In this document: positions 1-5,205 of the stretch, in pieces
Layout of the letters: every line of letters starts with the position of its first letter
Numbering within the stretch: position 1 is the stretch's first letter
Assembly: GCA_002469805.1 (NCBI GenBank)
Contig: DKNW01000005.1
Location: 17,183 to 22,387 of the forward strand
Length of the DNA: 5,205 bases
Direction: 5' to 3'
Source of the DNA: Rhodobiaceae bacterium UBA7378
GTDB lineage: Bacteria > Pseudomonadota > Alphaproteobacteria > RS24
The notes under the pieces: model-generated
What the model was told of the DNA's origin: nothing
The model's input: only the letters and a program-made list of their open reading frames with translations
Databases searched by the model: none
Made by a program: the position numbers and the translations under genes

Positions 1-13
1 CGGTTTACGCCGG

Positions 14-391
14 TTGCTGTGCGCTTTGACCGGCGCGCGTGACGGTAAACCTCCACCTTCCGATCGGCGCGATGCGCTGGATGATCTGGAGGCGCGGATA
101 GCGGAAACCAGAGGCAGGCAAAAGCCGGTCGAAAAGAACCGTGCGCATGCCAGCATGCTAGGATTGGCTTATCGGCTGATTGTGGAAATGTTGGCGGGCA
201 TCGGGGTCGGCGGTTTTTTGGGGTGGTGGTTGGACAAATGGTTCGGCACGGCGCCCGCTTTCCTGCTGATATTGCTGTTTCTCGGCATGATTGCCGGGGT
301 TGTAAATTCGGTCCGCACGGTGAATGAGCTACGCCGGTCGCTGGATCAAAACGCAGCGGGTTCCGCGCGGGAGCCCGACCAAGAGGAGTAA
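14..391 (+). CDS. atpI: F0F1 ATP synthase assembly protein AtpI (start uncertain)
   Basis: Small inner-membrane protein of the AtpI family, thought to help assemble the c-ring of F0; it is not part of the finished enzyme. The sequence shows a charged N-terminal part with DDLEARIAETRGRQ (about residues 23-36), typical of alphaproteobacterial AtpI. Two membrane segments follow (about 51-72 and 80-100) with the family pattern of a conserved Arg and Glu (RLIVE), a Gly-rich stretch, WWLDKWFGTAP, and GMIAGVVNSVRTVNE. It is the first gene of the F0 cluster, 3 bp before atpB, and its last codons hold the atpB ribosome binding site. The start is doubtful. The frame stays open to the left edge, the TTG codons at 14 and 26 lack a good Shine-Dalgarno sequence, and the first ATG (155) would cut off the conserved N-terminal motif. 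The true start may therefore lie before the window. Family identity is firm; the 5' end is not. Confidence 0.85.
   Translation: MLCALTGARDGKPPPSDRRDALDDLEARIAETRGRQKPVEKNRAHASMLGLAYRLIVEMLAGIGVGGFLGWWLDKWFGTAPAFLLILLFLGMIAGVVNSVRTVNELRRSLDQNAAGSAREPDQEE
383..388 (+). promoter_or_regulatory. Ribosome binding site of atpB, supports a GTG start
   Basis: GAGGAG lies in the last codons of atpI, 6 nt before GTG at 395. No comparable site precedes the in-frame ATG at 440, so this site decides the start. The site and the 3 bp gap suggest that atpI and atpB translation are coupled. Confidence 0.75.
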
Positions 392-394
392 AGC

Positions 395-1171
395 GTGGCT
401 GGCAGTAAGAACGCTGAAGGTGGTGCCGGTTTGGACCCCATGCACCAGTTTGAGGTGCACCCCATTATTGAACTGCCGTCGATCGTCGGCATTGATACGT
501 CCTTTACCAATTCGTCACTATGGATGGTTATTGCCGTCGGCCTGATCGGGTCTTTCATGCTGGCTGCATCAAGCCGCTCGGCTTTGGTGCCAGGGCGTTT
601 GCAGGTAATGGGCGAAATGGCCTATAAATTCATTGCCGATATGATCCATGAAAATATTGGCACTGAGGGGATGCGTTATTTCCCGTTCATCTTCTCTTTG
701 TTCATGTTCATCCTTTTTTGCAACATGCTGGGCATGCTGCCTTACAGCTTTACGGTGACCAGCCATCTGATTGTAACCTTTGCCCTGGCAGCGACGGTGT
801 TCATGCTGGTAACGCTGGTTGGCTTTGCGCGCCATGGTATCGGCTTTTTGAAATTATTTGTGCCATCGGGTATTCCGGTCGTGTTGATGCCGCTTTTAGT
901 GCTGATCGAGTTGATTTCTTATCTCACGCGTCCGGTCAGCCTTTCGGTGCGTCTGTTCGGCAATATGATGGCTGGACATACCATGCTGAAAATTTTCGGC
1001 GGGTTTGTTGTTGGCCTCAGTTCTGCCGGTCTCGCACCGTTGGCGATTGCCCCGTTCGTTTTGATGGTGGCATTTACCGGCCTTGAATTGCTGATCGCAG
1101 GTCTACAGGCCTATGTGTTTACAATTCTGACGTGCATTTATTTAAACGAAGCCATCCACATGGATCATTAA
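395..1171 (+). CDS. atpB: ATP synthase F0 subunit a
   Basis: Membrane stator subunit of the proton channel; it passes protons to and from the c-ring. The 258-residue length is normal for alphaproteobacteria. The signature is RPVSLSVRLFGNMMAGH: R186 matches the essential Arg210 of E. coli, and N190 matches N214. The second motif LELLIAGLQAYVF carries E231 and Q238, matching E. coli H245 and Q252. H195 and E231 thus stand in the reverse order to E. coli E219/H245, the arrangement known from mitochondrial subunit a. Hydrophobic segments lie roughly at 42-60, 96-118, 123-145, 158-178, 197-226 and 229-250. The N terminus has the usual DPMHQFEVHPI. The start is GTG at 395, chosen for the Shine-Dalgarno sequence just upstream. 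Second gene of the F0 operon, 49 bp before atpE. Identification is secure. Confidence 0.97.
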   Translation: MAGSKNAEGGAGLDPMHQFEVHPIIELPSIVGIDTSFTNSSLWMVIAVGLIGSFMLAASSRSALVPGRLQVMGEMAYKFIADMIHENIGTEGMRYFPFIFSLFMFILFCNMLGMLPYSFTVTSHLIVTFALAATVFMLVTLVGFARHGIGFLKLFVPSGIPVVLMPLLVLIELISYLTRPVSLSVRLFGNMMAGHTMLKIFGGFVVGLSSAGLAPLAIAPFVLMVAFTGLELLIAGLQAYVFTILTCIYLNEAIHMDH

Positions 1172-1191
1172 ACAAGTTTTTTTAACCTAAC

Positions 1192-1207
1192 GCCCGCGGG
1201 CATTTTT
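1192..1207 (+). other. GC palindrome plus short T-run in the atpB-atpE gap
   Basis: The 49 bp gap between atpB and atpE holds a T7 run (1177-1183), then the perfect 10 bp palindrome GCCCGCGGGC (1192-1201) followed by A and T5. As RNA it folds only into a 3 bp stem with a 4 nt loop, too weak for a convincing terminator. The last T is followed directly by the atpE ribosome binding site. It may affect atpE translation or be chance. Confidence 0.25.
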
Positions 1208-1213
1208 GGAGGA
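1208..1213 (+). promoter_or_regulatory. Strong ribosome binding site of atpE
   Basis: GGAGGA lies 7 nt before ATG 1221 and is the best Shine-Dalgarno match in the operon. It fits the need for many c subunits per enzyme. It also rules out the in-frame TTG at 1206, which would place this site inside the coding region. Confidence 0.85.
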
Positions 1214-1220
1214 TTATCTC

Positions 1221-1448
1221 ATGGAAGCAGAAGCAGCAAAATACATCGGCGCAGGTATCGCATGTATCGCTCTTGCAGGTGCCGGTATCAGCATTGGCAC
1301 AATTTTCGGTAACTATTTGGCTGGCGCGCTGCGCAACCCATCTGCAGCACAAAGCCAGTTTCCGAACTTGCTATTGGGCTTTGCGCTGGCAGAAGCCACG
1401 GGTCTTTTCGGTCTGATCATCGCGCTCATCCTGCTGTTTGTTGTCTAA
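1221..1448 (+). CDS. atpE: ATP synthase F0 subunit c (c-ring proteolipid)
   Basis: Forms the rotating ring of F0; each copy carries one proton on a membrane-buried carboxylate. The 75-residue protein is a helical hairpin. Helix 1 (about 8-34) has the Gly-rich packing motif AGAGISIG (residues 19-26, a GxGxSxG variant of GxGxGxG). The polar loop contains R38-N39-P40, which contacts the F1 stalk. Helix 2 (about 50-75) carries the essential E58 in FALAEATGLF. I25 stands where sodium-dependent enzymes have a Gln in helix 1, so proton coupling is expected. The start is ATG 1221 because of the GGAGGA just before it. It sits between atpB and the b' gene and is flanked by the two largest gaps of the operon, 49 and 47 bp. 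The downstream gap carries a hairpin that may protect its message. Confidence 0.97.
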   Translation: MEAEAAKYIGAGIACIALAGAGISIGTIFGNYLAGALRNPSAAQSQFPNLLLGFALAEATGLFGLIIALILLFVV

Positions 1449-1452
1449 TTCA

Positions 1453-1480
1453 GCTGACGCATTAAAACATGCGTCTTAGC
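1453..1480 (+). promoter_or_regulatory. Intercistronic hairpin between atpE and the b' gene
   Basis: GACGCAT (1456-1462) and ATGCGTC (1469-1475) form a perfect 7 bp stem around a 6 nt loop, TAAAAC. GCT (1453-1455) can extend it by pairing with AGC (1478-1480) across a two-base TT bulge, giving 10 bp in all. No T-run follows, so it is not a standard intrinsic terminator. It begins 5 bases after the atpE stop and ends just before the AGGAG (1485-1489) of the next gene. My inference is that it stabilises the 3' end of atpE mRNA or lowers expression of the next gene, which would help make c more abundant than b' and b. Confidence 0.55.
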
Positions 1481-1495
1481 CGCTAGGAGTGCGTC

Positions 1496-1981
1496 ATGCC
1501 GCAGCTTGATCCTGCCAGTTTTCCATCTCAGCTTTTCTGGCTCGCCGTTTGTTTCGGTGGCCTGTTTCTGGTTCTTTCCGTGCTTGTCTTGCCGCGTATC
1601 ACGCGGACATTGGCAACTCGAAAGGGCCAGATAGACGGCGATTTGGCAGCAGCTGAAAAGCTACGGGCTGATGCGGCGACCGCACTTGCCGCCTATGACG
1701 AGGCTTTACAGCAGGCACGAAATAATGCGCTGGCTCTGGCCCAAGACATGCGGGCTGAAATCCAGGCTGAAACCGACCGGCAAAAAGCGGAGCTTGACGC
1801 CAAGCTTGCCGCGGAAGCGGCACAGGCTGAGACGCGGTTGCAGGCTGCCCGCGACGCGGCACTTGCCGGATTGGACGTTGTGGCTCGTGATGTGGTGGGC
1901 GATGTAATGCAGGCCATTGGCATGGATCAGCCAGCCGACGGCGATATCGAGGCGGCGCTAAGTGCCGTGCAAAATCGGTAA
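1496..1981 (+). CDS. atpF': ATP synthase F0 subunit b' (second b-type stalk subunit)
   Basis: One half of the b/b' heterodimer that forms the peripheral stalk and holds F1 still against the rotor. Named atpF', atpF2 or atpG in different genomes. The N terminus MPQLDPASFPSQLFWLAVCF is characteristic of alphaproteobacterial b'. A single membrane helix covers about residues 11-33 and ends at P33-R34. A long Ala/Glu/Lys/Arg-rich helix follows (about 36-125), lacking Pro and Gly for most of its length and consistent with a coiled coil. The C-terminal part (VVARDVVGDVMQAI) would contact the delta subunit. The 161-residue length is normal. AGGAG at 1485-1489 lies 6 nt before the ATG. b' comes first and b second, the usual order in the class. 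Its stop codon lies inside a short direct repeat shared with the leader of atpF. Confidence 0.93.
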   Translation: MPQLDPASFPSQLFWLAVCFGGLFLVLSVLVLPRITRTLATRKGQIDGDLAAAEKLRADAATALAAYDEALQQARNNALALAQDMRAEIQAETDRQKAELDAKLAAEAAQAETRLQAARDAALAGLDVVARDVVGDVMQAIGMDQPADGDIEAALSAVQNR

Positions 1982-2004
1982 AATCTTCAGGATCGGTAAT
2001 ATCT
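1974..2004 (+). repeat. Near-perfect direct repeat at the b'/b junction
   Basis: ATCGGTAAAATCT (1974-1986) and ATCGGTAATATCT (1992-2004) match at 12 of 13 positions with an 18 bp period. The first copy contains the b' TAA stop and the second ends immediately before the atpF ATG. It looks like a small local duplication that made up most of the 23 bp gap. Only a weak AGGA (1989-1992) between the copies could serve as the atpF ribosome binding site. Confidence 0.6.
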
Positions 2005-2487
2005 ATGTTTGATGAATCCTTTTTCGTAGCGCTTGCCTTCGCCACCGTTATCGGCGCGTTTTTATATCTGAAATTGCCACAGCGCGTACTTGCCGCGCTG
2101 GATGCAAAATCAGCCGAAATTGCGGATGAGCTGGACCAAGCGCGCAAACTGCGAGCTGAGGCTGAGGCACTGCTTGCCGATTATGAAGAGCGCCGCAAAA
2201 ATGCCGAAAAACAAGCCGAGGAAATCGTAACCGAGGCACGCGCAACTGCCCAACGCATGGCAGACGAAGCGCGCACAGCCATGCAAGCCCAGCTTGAACG
2301 CCGGACCCAGCAAGCTGAAAGCAAAATCGCCAGAGCCGAAGAACAGCTTGTTGGTGAGGTACGCACAGCCATTACGCGCCTCGCCGTCGACGCGGCCGCG
2401 CAACTCATCGAAACGGGTATGAGCGAGCAACAAGCTGTGATGCTTGTCGATCAAAATATTACCGAACTAAAAGACCGTTTGCAGTAA
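2005..2487 (+). CDS. atpF: ATP synthase F0 subunit b
   Basis: Partner of b' in the peripheral stalk of ATP synthase. The 160-residue protein has a short periplasmic N terminus (MFDES), one membrane helix (about 6-23, FFVALAFATVIGAFLYLK) and P25. A long charged helix with heptad-like Ala/Leu spacing runs from about 28 to 115 and includes AEALLADYEERRKNAEKQAE, typical of subunit b. The C-terminal domain (LVGEVRTAITRLAVDAAAQLI) binds the delta subunit of F1. The leader has a poor Shine-Dalgarno match (AGGA, 12 nt away), so translation may depend on ribosomes finishing the b' gene 23 bp upstream. It is the last gene of the F0 operon; no delta or alpha gene follows, only a gene on the opposite strand 10 bp away. 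The F1 genes must lie elsewhere, as is usual in alphaproteobacteria. Confidence 0.95.
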   Translation: MFDESFFVALAFATVIGAFLYLKLPQRVLAALDAKSAEIADELDQARKLRAEAEALLADYEERRKNAEKQAEEIVTEARATAQRMADEARTAMQAQLERRTQQAESKIARAEEQLVGEVRTAITRLAVDAAAQLIETGMSEQQAVMLVDQNITELKDRLQ

Positions 2488-2500
2488 GCCCTAAGGGTTA
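2485..2500. other. Small inverted repeat spanning both convergent stop codons
   Basis: TAA-g-CCC, loop TAA, GGG-TTA: a 6 bp stem with one bulged G and a 3 nt loop. The left arm is the atpF stop and the right arm is the complement of the transglycosylase stop. Neither side has a T-run, so it is at best a weak bidirectional terminator. Both transcripts probably run some way into the opposing gene. Confidence 0.3.
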
Positions 2501-4303
2501 ATTGGAGATGAGCGCTGGCACCAGCTTGGCACGCGTGTCCTGTTGGACATATTGCGGCCAACTTTCAGCCGCCAAAATACGCAAGCTGATGGGATCTTGC
2601 CCGAATTTATTGCGGTAGATCCACATATTCGCCATCACCTTCTGGACATATTTGCGAGTTTCACCGGCAGACATGCTTTCGATAAACAAAAGCGGGTCTT
2701 CAACGTCCTTTAGTTCGCGGCGCCACCGACGCAATGTGCCCGGCCCGGCATTATAGGCGGCGAGGGCAAAAATCAGATTGCCATCGAAATAATCACGGCC
2801 CATCAGCATAGACAGATATTTCTGGCCGATCGCCAGATTGAGGTCTGCTTTGAGCAACTGGTCGCGGCCTTTGCGCCAGGCAAGTTTGCGGTCGCCCGTG
2901 ATGAAAGCTGCGGTACGCGGCATTATTTGCATGAGACCGCGCGCGCCTGCGGATGATTTCGCCCGCGCCTTGAAACGGCTTTCCTGCCGCACAAGCGCGA
3001 GAAGTATGGCTTGGTCGACTTTGGTTGTGGCTTGTTTTGGCAAGGTGGGATAACTGCCGGTTAGTACATTGAGCGGCACGCCGCCTCTGATTTGCAAACC
3101 GAGGCGATGGGCGACGGCTAACTGCACGGCGGGGTAGTCATTTTGTTCGGCATAGGCCAGCATTGCGCGCGCCTCAGGTTCCGAGAGGCGTTCTTGCAGA
3201 TAGAGTAATTCAAGCTCCGCCAGCTCGCCTTGGCCTGCGGCTCGCAACGCTTCGGCGCGGCGCAATACTGGATGGGTGGCGAAAATATCCGCGTCGCGTC
3301 GGGCCGCTTGTTGCCATGATATCTGTAATTGCCCTTCAACCTGCTGCATGCCTAAAAGCGCATAAAAATAAGGACCTGACTCTGCCGCCATCTTTAGATA
3401 CGGCTCGGCTTCGCTAATTTTGCCCGCGGCACGCAAGCCTCGCGCCGTCCAATAGGCGGCACGCGCGCGCAGCGCGGAACTTATCGTGTCGGTATTTGCA
3501 AGCCTCCGAAAGTGGTCGGTTGCAAGATCTCGATTGCCCAGCCGCCAAGCCGCAAGACCAGCGTGCCAATCTGACATCGGCACTTGTTTTCGGCTGCGTG
3601 TGGCTTCGCGCGCGAGTTTCAATGACGAGGCGATTTTGCCTTCAATGTAGTAACTGCGCGAAATCAATGATTTGAGAAAATCGGTCTCGGCGGCCTGCAA
3701 GCGCCGGTCCTGCGATTTCGCAGATATATATTTCAGCGCCTGGGTTGGCCGCTCGCGGCGGATAAGGCGGTAAACTTCGCGGCGAATACGCGCGCGTGAC
3801 CGGGTTTTAAACAAGGGGGAGCCGCTGCTTGCGCGGTCTTGATGATAAATGCGTGCGGGTGGGCGTTTGGGCATGGCGATGCCGCGGGGTTTGCGTTTTT
3901 GTGCAAGTTTATAGGCGCGCCACGCGCCCGGATGGTCGGCATAATTTTTCAGCCAGTCACGCAACTCTGTCCATTTCGCGCGATAAGATGTCGGGTGCAT
4001 ATAGCGCTGGAAGAGCACATGCCCCATCAGCAGCGGGTCTTCCACCTGCCGGATTAGCTGGTCCGCACGGCGCCATTTGGCGTTTTCCTGCAGGGCAAAG
4101 ATTTCCTTATACAGCACCGGGTCTGCCAGCTTGTCGGCCCGCACATATTGCGGGCGTGGCAACGGGCGCAAGCCTTGCCGATCTTCCTGGGATAGCGCGC
4201 GCGCAGCTTGCGGTATGAGCAGCATGGTAAGCCCGCCGGAAAACAGCAATGTTGCAGCAAAGGAAGCAAAAGACTTGAAGGAGATGGAGGCGCGCCAGAT
4301 CAT
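2498..4303 (-). CDS. slt: Soluble lytic murein transglycosylase (Slt70-type)
   Basis: Periplasmic enzyme that cuts the MurNAc-GlcNAc bond of peptidoglycan non-hydrolytically, leaving 1,6-anhydro-MurNAc ends; it serves wall turnover. The start is ATG 4303, whose ATGA overlaps the glycosylase stop. This gives 601 residues, close to E. coli Slt70. An upstream in-frame ATG (4348) would lie 49 bp inside the neighbour and put charged residues before the signal. A signal peptide is likely: MIWR, a hydrophobic stretch to about residue 33, and possible cleavage after ARA (36). The middle (about 40-420) is helical and repeat-like, as in the Slt ring domain, with a very basic linker near 135-185. The catalytic domain spans about 425-575: ALVRQESRF with catalytic E441, GLMQIMP (456-462), AYNAGPG (516-522) and ETRKYV (548-553). 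All key motifs are present. It is probably co-transcribed with the glycosylase upstream. Confidence 0.94.
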   Translation of the reverse strand: MIWRASISFKSFASFAATLLFSGGLTMLLIPQAARALSQEDRQGLRPLPRPQYVRADKLADPVLYKEIFALQENAKWRRADQLIRQVEDPLLMGHVLFQRYMHPTSYRAKWTELRDWLKNYADHPGAWRAYKLAQKRKPRGIAMPKRPPARIYHQDRASSGSPLFKTRSRARIRREVYRLIRRERPTQALKYISAKSQDRRLQAAETDFLKSLISRSYYIEGKIASSLKLAREATRSRKQVPMSDWHAGLAAWRLGNRDLATDHFRRLANTDTISSALRARAAYWTARGLRAAGKISEAEPYLKMAAESGPYFYALLGMQQVEGQLQISWQQAARRDADIFATHPVLRRAEALRAAGQGELAELELLYLQERLSEPEARAMLAYAEQNDYPAVQLAVAHRLGLQIRGGVPLNVLTGSYPTLPKQATTKVDQAILLALVRQESRFKARAKSSAGARGLMQIMPRTAAFITGDRKLAWRKGRDQLLKADLNLAIGQKYLSMLMGRDYFDGNLIFALAAYNAGPGTLRRWRRELKDVEDPLLFIESMSAGETRKYVQKVMANMWIYRNKFGQDPISLRILAAESWPQYVQQDTRAKLVPALISN

Positions 4304-5193
4304 GTTGTTGCATCCAGCTTTTGCTTGAGCGCGCATAAATCTTCCCAAACATCAATTTTGGTTTCGGGCCGGCGCAACACATAAGCCGGATGCAAAAACG
4401 GCAGGGCAGGAATTTCACGTCCGCCAATGTTAAGCGTCTGCCATTTGCCGCGTAATCGCGTAATGCCGGTTTGGGTTTCTAGTAGGGTCTTAGCGGATGT
4501 GCCGCCCACCAGCACGACAATCTCGGGCGCTGCCAGTTCAATTTGGCGCCGGATAAACGGCTTGCACATGTCTAGTTCATCAAGCGACGGTGCTCTATTG
4601 CCCGGCGGACGCCATGCAATAACATTGGCGATATACATATTTTCTGCGCGTGACAGTCCGATTGCGGACATCATCGCATCAAGTAATTGCCCACTGCGCC
4701 CGACAAATGGTTTGCCGGTTCGGTCTTCGTCTTGCCCCGGTGCTTCGCCGACGATCATAACACGGCTGGGCGTAATCCCATCCGAGAAAACCGTTGATTT
4801 TGCTGTCTTTTTGAGGCCACAGCCATCGAAACTAGCCAGCGCAGTCGCCAGTTCATCCAGTGTTTTTGCATTTTGCGCCAATTGTTCTGCCTGCGCATCG
4901 GTATCATTGCGCGCGACGGTCGCGCTCACTTCGCCAGCAACAACTGCCGGTACAACGGGGCTAACAGATGCAGCGGGGGGAACAGGTGCTGGCGCGTCAA
5001 GAGAGGGCGCGGCCGCTTCATACATGCCGATCGATGCGGTCGGTCGTTGCGGCGCTTCGGCGTGCGGAGCTGCCTGTGCTTGAACCGGCTGTGGTTGAAA
5101 ATGATCAACTGGCATGTCTTCTAAAATATCGGCGCAATCAGCTTCGATATGAAACTTCAGCAGATCGATGATTTCGGGACGTTCAAGTTGCAT
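4300..5193 (-). CDS. udg: Uracil-DNA glycosylase, family-4-like (5' end uncertain)
   Basis: Removes uracil, from cytosine deamination or dUMP incorporation, as the first step of base excision repair. With the ATG at 5193 it has 297 residues. Residues 1-31 (EIIDLLKFHIEAD) form a small N-terminal motif common in alphaproteobacterial homologues. Residues 32-98 are a Pro/Ala-rich, probably disordered linker. The catalytic domain starts near 105: motif 1 GEAPGQDEDRTGKPFVGRSG (149-168), WRPPGNRAP (194-202), VVLVGGTSAKTLL (226-238) and motif 2 HPAYVLR (268-274). Of the four cysteines that bind [4Fe-4S] in canonical family 4, only C125 and C210 are seen; F122 and W194 stand at the other two places. 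The start is uncertain because no good Shine-Dalgarno precedes 5193 and the frame is open to the right edge (QLEN before the Met). The TGA overlaps the ATG of the transglycosylase gene. Confidence 0.9.
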   Translation of the reverse strand: MQLERPEIIDLLKFHIEADCADILEDMPVDHFQPQPVQAQAAPHAEAPQRPTASIGMYEAAAPSLDAPAPVPPAASVSPVVPAVVAGEVSATVARNDTDAQAEQLAQNAKTLDELATALASFDGCGLKKTAKSTVFSDGITPSRVMIVGEAPGQDEDRTGKPFVGRSGQLLDAMMSAIGLSRAENMYIANVIAWRPPGNRAPSLDELDMCKPFIRRQIELAAPEIVVLVGGTSAKTLLETQTGITRLRGKWQTLNIGGREIPALPFLHPAYVLRRPETKIDVWEDLCALKQKLDATT

Positions 5194-5205
5194 GTTTTCA
5201 AGTTG
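5182..5205 (-). repeat. In-frame 9 bp direct repeat at the glycosylase 5' end
   Basis: On the minus strand CAACTTGAA occurs at 5205-5197 and again at 5190-5182, a 15 bp period that reads QLENMQLER if the frame continues upstream of the assigned ATG. It may be a short tandem duplication around the start region. It is cut by the window edge, so its full extent is unknown. Confidence 0.4.

Noticed and set aside
1177..1207. Intrinsic terminator between atpB and atpE
   Set aside because: T7 comes before the GC palindrome and has no real stem ahead of it; the palindrome itself folds to only 3 bp. A terminator inside this operon is unlikely.
1206..1220. Five-codon extension of subunit c to TTG 1206
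   Set aside because: It contains the GGAGGA ribosome binding site of the ATG at 1221 and is not part of known subunit c.
1599..2147. 182-codon minus-strand open frame across b' and b
   Set aside because: It spans two clearly identified genes antisense and shows low-complexity Ser/Arg/Pro/Ala composition with no domain.
3770..3930. Very basic Arg/Lys/Pro-rich stretch in the transglycosylase as a possible frameshift or insertion
   Set aside because: The frame stays open and helical repeats continue on both sides. Such basic linkers fit the variable middle part of these enzymes.
4304..4348. 15-codon upstream extension of the transglycosylase to ATG 4348
   Set aside because: It would bury the signal peptide behind a basic extension and overlap the glycosylase by 49 bp; the ATGA overlap start fits better.
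4427..5083. 218-codon plus-strand open frame opposite the glycosylase gene
   Set aside because: Its translation has no recognisable domain and it lies wholly antisense to a gene with clear family motifs; no ribosome binding site was seen. It is a codon-bias shadow.
1..5205. Mobile elements, CRISPR arrays, tRNA or rRNA genes
   Set aside because: No transposase, terminal inverted repeats, regularly spaced repeats or cloverleaf sequences were seen; almost all of the window is accounted for by core genes.

Overview
The window reads as chromosomal DNA of an alphaproteobacterium. The main reason is an F0-only ATP synthase operon, atpI-atpB-atpE-b'-atpF, with two different b-type stalk subunits (b' and b) and no F1 genes after it. 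F0 genes separated from an atpHAGDC cluster is the usual alphaproteobacterial arrangement. The a and c subunits also have the proton-type, mitochondria-like residue pattern expected of that class. I cannot place the genus from the sequence alone.

Plus strand, about 1-2487: five tightly spaced F0 genes. atpI (assembly factor; start uncertain and possibly before the window) is followed 3 bp later by atpB (GTG start). atpE follows after 49 bp and has the strongest ribosome binding site of the set. The b' gene follows after 47 bp that contain a clear RNA hairpin. atpF lies 23 bp further on, behind a short near-perfect direct repeat. Together they encode the membrane proton channel (a plus c-ring) and the heterodimeric b/b' peripheral stalk. 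The F1 head must be encoded elsewhere.

Minus strand, 2498-5205: two genes read towards the atp operon. The promoter-proximal one is a family-4-like uracil-DNA glycosylase, whose 5' end reaches the window edge and whose start is uncertain. Its TGA overlaps the ATG of a periplasmic Slt70-type lytic murein transglycosylase (ATGA), so the two are probably co-transcribed and translationally coupled. The transglycosylase and atpF converge with only 10 bp between stop codons. A small imperfect inverted repeat spans both stops, and I see no convincing terminator.

Nothing in the window looks like a mobile element, CRISPR array, RNA gene or novel defence or biosynthetic system. It is an ordinary core-genome region. 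The points worth a second look are the intercistronic hairpin between atpE and b', the direct repeat at the b'/b junction, and a uracil-DNA glycosylase that keeps only two of the four cysteines of the canonical family-4 iron-sulfur site. No stretch over 300 bases is without a gene.
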